Assembly: GCA_003512365.1 (NCBI GenBank) | Contig: DORI01000211.1 | Location: forward strand, 25,362-31,814 | Direction of reading: 5' to 3' | Origin: Crocinitomicaceae bacterium | Lineage (GTDB): Bacteria; Bacteroidota; Bacteroidia; Flavobacteriales_D; Crocinitomicaceae | DNA length: 6,453 nt | Shown: one piece after another, positions 1 to 6,409 of the stretch | Position numbering within the stretch: position 1 is the first letter of the stretch | How the letters are laid out: the number at the start of each line of letters is the position of its first letter | Position numbers and translations under genes: made by a program | The notes under the pieces: model-generated | The model's input: the letters and a program-made list of their open reading frames with translations, nothing else | Database searches by the model: none | Told to the model about the DNA's origin: nothing

Positions 1-1799
1 ATCCCGTTCAATTCGAACAACTATCTCTTTTTCCTCCATTTTACTTATTTGATTCAATAAACGGCACAACTGTAAATACAACAGATACTGTTTGGCTAAC
101 AAATCCTCCGTATTATCAAGACAGTGCTAGGGTTTTCTTTCAATCCGTTACCGATCAAAGTAAATATTGGATTGATGAGTCGGTTTATTTGAATAACAGA
201 TTTGCCATTGACCCTCGATCAATTGGAGTTGCAACCTTTGATGGATTAGATGGAAATGGCAATCCCTATCAATATGGCTCTATTTCACCTAATTATGCCG
301 ATGCGCTTACATCAAAAACTATCGACTTGTCCAATTTCGATGCCTCTGACTCAATTTATCTTAGTTTTTTATATCAGCCTCAAGGATTCGGTGATGAGCC
401 TGAAGATGGTGATAGCCTTGTCGTAGAGTTTTATCAAGCTAATAACGCCAATTGGGAGCGTGTTTGGTCTGTCGCGGGTTCTCCAACTCATTCCTTCAAA
501 GCCGTAACCATTCCTGTTTTGAATTCAAATTATTTTACTAACGGCTTTAAGTTTCGGTTTAGGAATTACGGGTCATTAGCTGGTGCATTGGATCATTTTC
601 ATGTTGATTACATTCACTTGAGAAATTTGTCGTTTTTCAACGATACCCTTTTCAAGGATTTTGCGTTCTCTTATCCATCAACTTCTTTATTAAAAACGTA
701 CACTTCAGTTCCTTGGGATCATTACCAGAATTCTACGGTAAATCGCATGTCGGACTCCCTTGAAGTAAAAGTACATAATGGGAGTTTATTACCTGAAAAT
801 TACCAAAATGGCCAGGTGAATGTACTATACAATGGCAACAGTGAAGGCGCATATGTTTTACAGGGTTTTAATTTGGCAGAAGGAAATATTAATTTTCAGC
901 CAAGGACCACACATCAATCGTTTCACAACCTTACATCAGGATATCAATTCGACAAAACGAAAACAGGAAATCAGCAAGTTTTTGAGGTGAAGTCAGCTGC
1001 TTCAGCACAGTTTCCTAATTTCGGAGCAAATGACTCTACACTATTTTATCAGTCATTTTATAATTATTATAGTTATGATGATGGAACCGCAGAAGCTGCC
1101 TTCGGCCCAACAGGAGCACAATCAAGGTTGGCAATCGGATACAATGCCTATGAAGCTGATTCAATTTTAGGTGTTTCGATTTGTTTTGTGCCTTCTGTCA
1201 ACGATGTTTCGGATAAACTATTTTTGTTAACGATTTGGGCAGATGATAACGGTCAGCCAGGTACTGTTTTATACGAGGATGATGTATTCTATCCTCGTTC
1301 TCCAATTTCGGGATACGGAGAAAACTATTTTCAATCTTATTATTTAGTGGATACAATGAGGCTTCCTGTTCCAGAACGTTTTTATGTAGGTTGGCGACAA
1401 TTAGATCCTCAACGATTGAATGCAGGTTTGGACAGAAATACAAATAGTTCTGGAGAGATATTTTACAGTGTAGATGGTGGGGATTCATGGTTAACGTCTC
1501 CTTTCTCTGGTTCGGCTATGATTCGTCCAATTTTCTCAACACGCTTAAATAACGTTTTAGGAATTGAAGAAAAATTGAATGAAGACAGATTTTATGTCTA
1601 CCCAAATCCAGCCTCTGAAATTTTACATGTCAATGTTGTTAATTCGGAAAAATTCGAAGGGACTATTCTAAATATTTTTGGCAAAGTAGTTAAGCAAACG
1701 TTAAGTGCTGAGATTGAAATTCGTGATTTAGCTGCAGGGACCTATTTTTTAAGTTCTCCTTGCTTTAAAGGAAAAGTGCTAAAATTCATCAAGCAATGA
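1..1799 (+). CDS. T9SS type A sorting-domain secreted protein (3' part, start outside window)
   Basis: The reading frame is open from base 3 to the TGA at 1797-1799, giving 598 visible residues; the N-terminus and signal peptide lie left of the window. Three parts can be seen. Around nt 228-620 is a beta-sandwich-like domain (ATFDGLDGNG, then IDLS, then DSIYLSFLYQPQG, ending in DHFHVDYIHL), resembling the first domain of many flavobacterial T9SS cargo proteins. Around nt 1056-1545 is a second beta-rich module (YYSYDDGTAE, FYVGWRQ, MIRPIF). The last 69 residues, nt 1590-1796, form the sorting tail: YPNPA, then a beta-rich stretch, LAAGTYFL and a basic end, as in the Por secretion system C-terminal domain (TIGR04183 type). 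This predicts Sec export followed by T9SS transport to the cell surface or medium. The function of the passenger is unknown; I see no catalytic motif. The TTG at 189 is not the start, because matching sequence continues upstream in frame. The stop overlaps the next gene by 4 bases. Confidence 0.92.
   Translation, partial: PVQFEQLSLFPPFYLFDSINGTTVNTTDTVWLTNPPYYQDSARVFFQSVTDQSKYWIDESVYLNNRFAIDPRSIGVATFDGLDGNGNPYQYGSISPNYADALTSKTIDLSNFDASDSIYLSFLYQPQGFGDEPEDGDSLVVEFYQANNANWERVWSVAGSPTHSFKAVTIPVLNSNYFTNGFKFRFRNYGSLAGALDHFHVDYIHLRNLSFFNDTLFKDFAFSYPSTSLLKTYTSVPWDHYQNSTVNRMSDSLEVKVHNGSLLPENYQNGQVNVLYNGNSEGAYVLQGFNLAEGNINFQPRTTHQSFHNLTSGYQFDKTKTGNQQVFEVKSAASAQFPNFGANDSTLFYQSFYNYYSYDDGTAEAAFGPTGAQSRLAIGYNAYEADSILGVSICFVPSVNDVSDKLFLLTIWADDNGQPGTVLYEDDVFYPRSPISGYGENYFQSYYLVDTMRLPVPERFYVGWRQLDPQRLNAGLDRNTNSSGEIFYSVDGGDSWLTSPFSGSAMIRPIFSTRLNNVLGIEEKLNEDRFYVYPNPASEILHVNVVNSEKFEGTILNIFGKVVKQTLSAEIEIRDLAAGTYFLSSPCFKGKVLKFIKQ
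1590..1796 (+). other. T9SS C-terminal sorting domain (type A) of the first gene
   Basis: This is the coding stretch for the C-terminal secretion signal. It begins at FYVYPNPASE, whose YPNPA is the hallmark of the domain, runs through a GKVVKQ strand and the LAAGTYFL strand, and ends in a lysine-rich tail (GKVLKFIKQ). In this family the domain directs transport across the outer membrane by the T9SS and is normally removed or linked to A-LPS by the PorU sortase. That role is family knowledge; the motif order is read directly here. Confidence 0.9.
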
Positions 1800-2839
1800 T
1801 CGAGGAGGAATCACTTCCTGAATTAGATCAGGAAGAGGAGTTATTCGAACATCATCGTTTTAAAGCTGACAAAGGACAAGATTTTACGCGAATAGATAAG
1901 TTTTTGTTAGATCGACTTCCAAACACATCGCGAAATAAAATTCAAGTAGCCGCCAAAAATGGCAACATTCATGTTGGAGGCAATGCAGTAAAACAAAACT
2001 ATAAGGTTAAGCCGGGCGATGAAATCTCCATTGTAATGCCTTATCCGGTGCGTGAAATCACGCTCATTCCTCAGGATATTCCAATTGATATTCAATACGA
2101 AGACGAACAATTAATAATTGTCAATAAATTTTCAAATATGGTCGTACATCCAGGTTATGGAAATTATAAAGACACTTTGGTAAATGCTCTAGTTTTTCAT
2201 TTTGAAAGGCTACCTAGCATGTCTTCAGATTATTATGGACGACCTGGTTTGGTACATCGAATAGACAAGCATACTACGGGTCTACTTGTTATTGCTAAAA
2301 CCGAATCTGCTTTGAGTTTTCTTGCTAAACAGTTTTTTGATCGGACAATTGAGCGCAGGTATTTTGCACTTGTTTGGGGAGACCTTCAAAATAACGGAAC
2401 AATAACAGGTAATATTGGAAGATCTCTGAAAAACCGTAAAGTAATGACAGTTTATCCAGAGGGAGATCACGGTAAACATGCAGTTACTCACTATGAAGTG
2501 GTTGAGCGCTTTGGTTTTGTTACACTTGTTTCTTGTAAATTAGAAACAGGAAGAACTCATCAAATAAGGGCACATTTCCAGCACATAGGTCATTCACTTT
2601 TTAATGATAATGAATATGGTGGGACATCAATAATTTATGGAAGAATTACTTCTTCTTATAAAAGTTTTGTTGAAAATTGTTTTCAACTTTTAGATGGTCA
2701 AGCTCTACATGCGTATCGTCTTGGTTTTGTGCATCCGACTAAGGAAGAATTTGTATGTCATGAGGTAGAAATGCCGGCTAATTTTCAAACGTTAATTGAA
2801 AGATGGAGAAATTTTTGCAAAGGATTTAAAATTTATTAA
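1796..2839 (+). CDS. rluD: RluA/RluD-family 23S rRNA pseudouridine synthase
   Basis: A cytoplasmic enzyme that converts uridines in large-subunit rRNA to pseudouridine; 347 aa, a normal length. Residues 1-19 are a strongly acidic tail. Residues 30-80 form an S4 RNA-binding domain (RIDKFLLDRL, then NGNIHVGG, then YKVKPGDEI). The catalytic domain follows: HPGYGNYKDTLVNAL at 118-132, then the active-site motif HRIDKHTTGLLVIAKT with the presumed catalytic Asp157 (codon 2264-2266), and later GRTHQIRAHFQHIGH and the C-terminal QALHAYRLGFVHP. The S4 domain plus the HRIDKxTTGLL form point to the RluC/RluD branch; the RluD name is by similarity, and the exact target sites are inferred. The start is the ATG whose last bases are shared with the TGA of the cargo gene (ATGA), implying translational coupling. 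Oddity: the usual NKPxG ahead of the VHPG segment reads NKFSN at 110-114. The TAA stop is part of the promoter of the next gene. Confidence 0.94.
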   Translation: MIEEESLPELDQEEELFEHHRFKADKGQDFTRIDKFLLDRLPNTSRNKIQVAAKNGNIHVGGNAVKQNYKVKPGDEISIVMPYPVREITLIPQDIPIDIQYEDEQLIIVNKFSNMVVHPGYGNYKDTLVNALVFHFERLPSMSSDYYGRPGLVHRIDKHTTGLLVIAKTESALSFLAKQFFDRTIERRYFALVWGDLQNNGTITGNIGRSLKNRKVMTVYPEGDHGKHAVTHYEVVERFGFVTLVSCKLETGRTHQIRAHFQHIGHSLFNDNEYGGTSIIYGRITSSYKSFVENCFQLLDGQALHAYRLGFVHPTKEEFVCHEVEMPANFQTLIERWRNFCKGFKIY

Positions 2840-2844
2840 CTTTG
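2814..2844 (+). promoter_or_regulatory. Bacteroidota sigma-ABfr-type promoter for the PorE-like gene
   Basis: A -33 element TTTG at 2814-2817 is followed by a 19-base spacer and an exact -7 element TAACTTTG (consensus TAnnTTTG) at 2837-2844. Both the boxes and the spacing fit the major promoter of Bacteroidota. Transcription would start near 2849, leaving a leader of about 30 AT-rich bases with no Shine-Dalgarno sequence before the ATG at 2879, which is usual in this phylum. The whole promoter sits in the end of rluD, and the TAA stop at 2837-2839 forms the first three bases of the -7 box. Boxes and spacing are seen; activity and start site are inferred. Confidence 0.72.
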
Positions 2845-2878
2845 GACACAACATTAATAAACTATACCAATTTTAATT

Positions 2879-5077
2879 ATGAATAAGTTAATAGTTACCG
2901 CAATATTATTATTGTTTTCGATACACATATTTTCTCAACAAAAACCGCAACCGAAATATATTCTTGAAGCGAAAAAATCATTTGAATCAGGTAGGTATTT
3001 CGAAGCAGCCACAAAAACCGAAAAAGCTTACATTAAAATGGGTGCAAAAGCCTCGATAAAAGACAGAGGTGAAATGGCATTCATGGTTGCAGAATGTTAC
3101 CGATTAACAGAGAAATTTTTAAAAGCATCCGATTGGTACTCTAAGTCAATAGAACTGAAGTATTTTCAATACAATGCCATGGTCTACTTTTACAAAGGGG
3201 AAATGCAACGTATGTCCAAAGATTTCGAAGGTGCTATCAAATCATACGAACAATACAGACCTTTGGCATCCAAATCAATGTTGAATCAATTAGATCAAGT
3301 TATTTTAGCTTGTAAAGAATTTGGTGATTTTGATCAGTTTGAATCACGTTATGAAATTCAAAGACAAGACAAGATAAATACAAAGCAATTCGACATGGCA
3401 CCTCATGGTTCCACCAACGGAAAAGGAGCAGTATTATATTTCTCATCTAGTAGGGAAGAAAGCACAGGAGAAGAAAGAGACCCAATAACTGGTGAAAAAT
3501 ACACTGATGTTTACATGGTTAAATACGATGAGAAAGGTGATCCTACAGCAGTAAAAACAATTGATTCAAAAGGTATAGTAAACACCTCTCAAAATGAAGG
3601 TGCTGTCTGTTTCGATTCAAAGAAAAAGTCAATTTATTTTACAAGATGCCCAAATACTAGAAAAAAGAATTTAGGTTGTGATATTTGGATGGCTACCATA
3701 AGTGGAAAACCAGATGATTTGGAGGTTGAATTTGAGGACCCAATAAAAATTAGTCTTAAATCTGATGATAGTATTTCGGTAGGTCACCCTTGCCTCATCA
3801 ATGATGAATTTCTCGTTTTTGCTTCTGATATGTCGGAAAGTAATGGTGTTAAAAGTTATGGCGGTAGAGATTTGTGGTACGTTCAATACAATAAGAAAGA
3901 AAAACGTTGGGATTCAATTCCTAAAAATATGGGTCCTTTAGTAAATTCATTTGGAAACGAATTATTTCCTTCATATAATGAAAAGTCAGGTGTATTATAT
4001 TTCGCAAGTGATGGACACAAGGGTATTGGAGGTCTCGATATTTTTAAGGTAGTTCGTTCTGGAAAAGATTTTAATTGGACAAATCGTAGAAATTTAAATT
4101 ATCCATTTAACTCTGAAGCCAATGACTACGGCATTACAATAGTAGAATATATCAATAGTAAGAATGACAGTGTTTATGCTTATAAAGAAAAATATGGCTT
4201 TTTCACTTCTGAAAGGAAGTCAACTGAATTTACTCCTGATATTTGGAAGTTTGATATTAATCCATTACTATATTCATTGCAGGTAAAAGTTTATGAAATT
4301 GGAGACAAATCCAAATCTATTGAAGGAGCTAAGGTTGAAATTGAGGCGAATGATGGTGAAAGATGGGATGGACTTTCAAGTAGTAATGGTAAAACAGAAA
4401 AATGGGAATTAAAAAAAGATAAAAAGTCACGGTATATAATCGGAGGTAAGGAGTATTTCATTAAAGCATCTAAGGCCTGGTATATTACACCTGCCAATAA
4501 AGCAAAAATAACCACGATTGATGAATCAGAAGGACCAAATTTCTACGTTGAAATTCCGTTGATTCCAATTGAAATTAGAACACCGGAAATTCGTTATCCT
4601 CTAGATCAATGGACTTTTATTGATGATGCGACTTGTAGATCTTATGATTCACTTCAGTTTTTAGTAAATTTATTAAAACAAAATCCAACACTTTGCATCG
4701 AATTATCATCACATACTGATGCACGTGATACAGAGACACACAACAATGCATTATCTCAAAATCGTGCAAATGCCGTTTACACTTATTTAGTGGATAAAGC
4801 AGGAATTGCTCCTGATAGGATAAAGCCAATTGGAAAAGGAGAAAGTGAACCAGCTTTGATTATGGTGAATGGTAAGCAACAGAAGTTGGATGAAAATTAC
4901 ATCAATCAATTTAAAGATTCAAATAAAAAAGAATTTGAAAGGTTACATCAAATTAATAGACGAACTACAGTACGGGTAATCACCGAAGTCGGTAGCGATA
5001 TTCCTGTTGAATACCCAAAATACAAATTTAATATTGATCCTAACTATAGGAAATTTACAAACCCACTACCAAGATAA
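2879..5077 (+). CDS. PorE-like TPR / PD40 propeller / OmpA-family envelope protein
   Basis: An exported 732-aa protein with the domain order known for PorE, the T9SS-associated peptidoglycan-binding protein of Porphyromonas. Residues 1-19 are a signal peptide (hydrophobic LIVTAILLLFSIHIF, likely cut before QQKP). About 24-150 are TPR-like helices. About 168-460 are five PD40 blades, several with a YF(A/S)S strand and a D(I/L)W or DIF strand, for example GGRDLWYV and GGLDIFKV. About 465-560 is a beta domain resembling a carboxypeptidase-regulatory fold. About 570-700 is the OmpA C-terminal domain: SSHTDARD at 610-617, NNALSQNRANAV at 622-633 (the Asp and Arg that normally grip diaminopimelate are present), GKGESEP, and HQINRRTTVRV. 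A 30-residue tail follows. There is no lipobox cysteine, unlike P. gingivalis PorE. It is probably periplasmic, bridging peptidoglycan and an outer-membrane machine. A PorE paralogue with another role is possible. It has its own promoter and terminator. Confidence 0.9.
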   Translation: MNKLIVTAILLLFSIHIFSQQKPQPKYILEAKKSFESGRYFEAATKTEKAYIKMGAKASIKDRGEMAFMVAECYRLTEKFLKASDWYSKSIELKYFQYNAMVYFYKGEMQRMSKDFEGAIKSYEQYRPLASKSMLNQLDQVILACKEFGDFDQFESRYEIQRQDKINTKQFDMAPHGSTNGKGAVLYFSSSREESTGEERDPITGEKYTDVYMVKYDEKGDPTAVKTIDSKGIVNTSQNEGAVCFDSKKKSIYFTRCPNTRKKNLGCDIWMATISGKPDDLEVEFEDPIKISLKSDDSISVGHPCLINDEFLVFASDMSESNGVKSYGGRDLWYVQYNKKEKRWDSIPKNMGPLVNSFGNELFPSYNEKSGVLYFASDGHKGIGGLDIFKVVRSGKDFNWTNRRNLNYPFNSEANDYGITIVEYINSKNDSVYAYKEKYGFFTSERKSTEFTPDIWKFDINPLLYSLQVKVYEIGDKSKSIEGAKVEIEANDGERWDGLSSSNGKTEKWELKKDKKSRYIIGGKEYFIKASKAWYITPANKAKITTIDESEGPNFYVEIPLIPIEIRTPEIRYPLDQWTFIDDATCRSYDSLQFLVNLLKQNPTLCIELSSHTDARDTETHNNALSQNRANAVYTYLVDKAGIAPDRIKPIGKGESEPALIMVNGKQQKLDENYINQFKDSNKKEFERLHQINRRTTVRVITEVGSDIPVEYPKYKFNIDPNYRKFTNPLPR

Positions 5078-5080
5078 CTT

Positions 5081-5104
5081 AAGGCGCGAAAGCGCCTTTT
5101 TTTT
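5081..5104 (+). terminator. Rho-independent terminator after the PorE-like gene
   Basis: A perfect 7-bp stem, AAGGCGC at 5081-5087 with GCGCCTT at 5092-5098, closes a GAAA (GNRA-type) tetraloop. The run of eight T residues at 5097-5104 starts with the last two stem bases. It begins three bases after the TAA of the PorE-like gene. The stem is far more GC-rich than its surroundings. The T-tract is only on the + strand side, so it acts on rightward transcription. Confidence 0.93.
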
Positions 5105-5117
5105 GTATCTTTAATTG

Positions 5118-6173
5118 GTGAGGGAGACAGAGGAGTATTTGCAATTTATTTGGTTGAATAAGTTATTTAAAACAAACGTATTCAAGTCCACAACTAAACA
5201 ATCGATTGAAATCCTGTCTTGGGGAGAACATAATACAATTGAAAATGGTCCAGATTTTAAATTTGGATCAATTCGAATAAATAATATTACGTGGTACGGG
5301 CACATAGAAATTCATCAAAAAAGTTCAGATTGGTTTAAACACAATCATCACTTGGACGTGCATTATGTAAATGTAATTTTACATGTAGTTAGAGAACACG
5401 ATATTAAAGATGAACTATTTCCATTTACCACAATTATCTTGAGCGATGACATCATTTTAGTTAATAATTACCATTCAAAGGATCGAAAAGTCAAATCTGT
5501 TATTTTATGTGGAAACCAAATTAATGAATCCTTATTTACGCATAAATTTAGCTTCGAACATCTTGTTATCGAAAGGATGATTCGAAAATCGAAAAAACTG
5601 CTATCATTCGACCTCAAAAAAGAGTCAATTGCAGGATTTGGGAAAAATACAAATGAGCCTTTATTTCGTTTCATTGCAGATTATTGGACATATTCCGAAG
5701 TTTCTATTTGGGAATTTATGCGAAAAAATCAGTCTAGATTGTTAAATTTGGTGGTAACTAAAAGATCTTATTCAAACGCTCGAATTCAAAAAGTATATGA
5801 AGCACTTCACTTATTTGTAATTCAATTTCCACCTTCTTTTTTTTTGATTTCTCCTTCACGAACAGTCGGTCAGTTAGTAAATAATTTTATGTATTCAACT
5901 TGGTTTGAAAAATATAAATCTATTGGTTACTTTATGTTAATCAATATTTGGCTTCCATTTTTCTGGAGGTCAAAATTAATGGCGAATGAGCAAATTATTA
6001 CGTTGTTAAAGTCCTTTCCAAAAGAAAAAAATGAAATACTTACGAAATGGTTTAAACTAGGAATTCAAACAAATAATGCGCTTGATACACAGGCCATTTT
6101 GGAAATTTATTCCCAACTTTGTATTCGTAAAAAATGTTTGACCTGCCCTGTTGGCAAAGAACTATTATCGTGA
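5118..6173 (+). CDS. DUF2851 family protein (short member)
   Basis: Function unknown. The protein matches DUF2851, a family common in Bacteroidota, through an N-terminal EEYLQFIW, then GEHNTIENGPDF, HIEIHQKSSDW (about 62-72), NVILHVVREHD (about 85-95), and a C-terminal cysteine cluster CIRKKCLTCPVG with Cys335, Cys340 and Cys343 (C-x4-C-x2-C). No signal peptide is visible, so it is probably cytoplasmic. At 351 aa it is shorter than the roughly 420 aa I recall for the family; the middle, after residue 175, seems compacted. No ATG lies near the N-terminus. The frame opens at 5115 just after a TAA, with TTG at 5115 and GTG at 5118 as the only starts that keep the conserved EEYLQFIW; I chose GTG as the stronger codon. 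The start is 13 bases after the terminator T-tract. The stop overlaps the next start as GTGA. Residues that look nuclease-like (His, Glu, Asp) are present, but no activity is established. Confidence 0.87.
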   Translation: MRETEEYLQFIWLNKLFKTNVFKSTTKQSIEILSWGEHNTIENGPDFKFGSIRINNITWYGHIEIHQKSSDWFKHNHHLDVHYVNVILHVVREHDIKDELFPFTTIILSDDIILVNNYHSKDRKVKSVILCGNQINESLFTHKFSFEHLVIERMIRKSKKLLSFDLKKESIAGFGKNTNEPLFRFIADYWTYSEVSIWEFMRKNQSRLLNLVVTKRSYSNARIQKVYEALHLFVIQFPPSFFLISPSRTVGQLVNNFMYSTWFEKYKSIGYFMLINIWLPFFWRSKLMANEQIITLLKSFPKEKNEILTKWFKLGIQTNNALDTQAILEIYSQLCIRKKCLTCPVGKELLS

Positions 6174-6409
6174 AGAGGTTTCTAAATAAAATTGTTTTTT
6201 TCTTTGAAATGCAATCTTTTGGCGTTTGCGAATGGCTGGCGCGAAAATTAGGTATCCAAACGGCCAAGGTGCGTGTTGGGTTTATTTATTTTTCTTTTAT
6301 TGGATTGGGCTCTCCTGTATTATTGTATCTTTCTCTGGCATGGCTATTAGAACATAAACATTATTTCAGGTTCCAACGAAAACGAAAAAATACAATTTGG
6401 GAATTATGA
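6170..6409 (+). CDS. PspC domain-containing small membrane protein
   Basis: A 79-aa protein starting at GTG 6170, whose last two bases are shared with the TGA of the DUF2851 gene (GTGA, 6170-6173). The PspC signature is FGVCEWLARKLGI at 17-29, followed by TAKVRVGFIYFSF and one hydrophobic segment at about 36-60 (including GLGSPVLLYLSLAWLL), then a basic tail (HKHYFRFQRKRK) and the ending IWEL. It is predicted to sit in the inner membrane with the basic tail in the cytoplasm. PspC proteins of enterobacteria act in the phage-shock envelope-stress response; in Bacteroidota short forms like this one occur without the rest of the psp system, and their role is not known. An upstream in-frame ATG at 6134 would lengthen it to 91 aa but needs a 40-base overlap with the DUF2851 cysteine motif, so I prefer the GTG. 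The TGA overlaps the next ATG. Confidence 0.84.
   Translation: MKRFLNKIVFFFEMQSFGVCEWLARKLGIQTAKVRVGFIYFSFIGLGSPVLLYLSLAWLLEHKHYFRFQRKRKNTIWEL

Noticed and set aside
189..191. TTG as the start of the first gene
   Set aside because: The frame is open without a stop back to base 3 and the upstream residues read as normal protein (for example VYLNNRFAID), so the gene is 5'-truncated by the window edge.
1219..1226. TATTTTTG, an exact TAnnTTTG match
   Set aside because: It is internal to the cargo gene, no TTG lies 17-23 bases upstream, and no gene start follows; a chance match in AT-rich DNA.
1198..1488. Minus-strand 96-codon ORF opposite the T9SS cargo gene
   Set aside because: It lies fully opposite a well-supported coding region, shows no recognisable motif and has low-complexity composition; the other minus-strand frames (for example 1907-2110, 2282-2491, 3671-3886, 4291-4515, 4617-4829, 5111-5305, 5468-5674, 6052-6267) were set aside for the same reason.
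2669..2687. Perfect inverted repeat GTTGAAAA-TTG-TTTTCAAC
   Set aside because: It lies inside rluD in codons for the conserved VENCFQLL segment, is AT-rich with a weak stem, and is not near a gene end; likely coincidence of the coding sequence.
5131..5135. AGGAG as a Shine-Dalgarno site for a downstream TTG at 5139
   Set aside because: Bacteroidota rarely use Shine-Dalgarno sites, the spacing is only three bases, and this start would remove the conserved EEY of the family N-terminus.
6134..6136. ATG start giving a 91-aa PspC protein
   Set aside because: It would overlap the DUF2851 cysteine motif by 40 bases and add residues outside the family; GTG 6170 gives the 4-base overlap seen at the other junctions.
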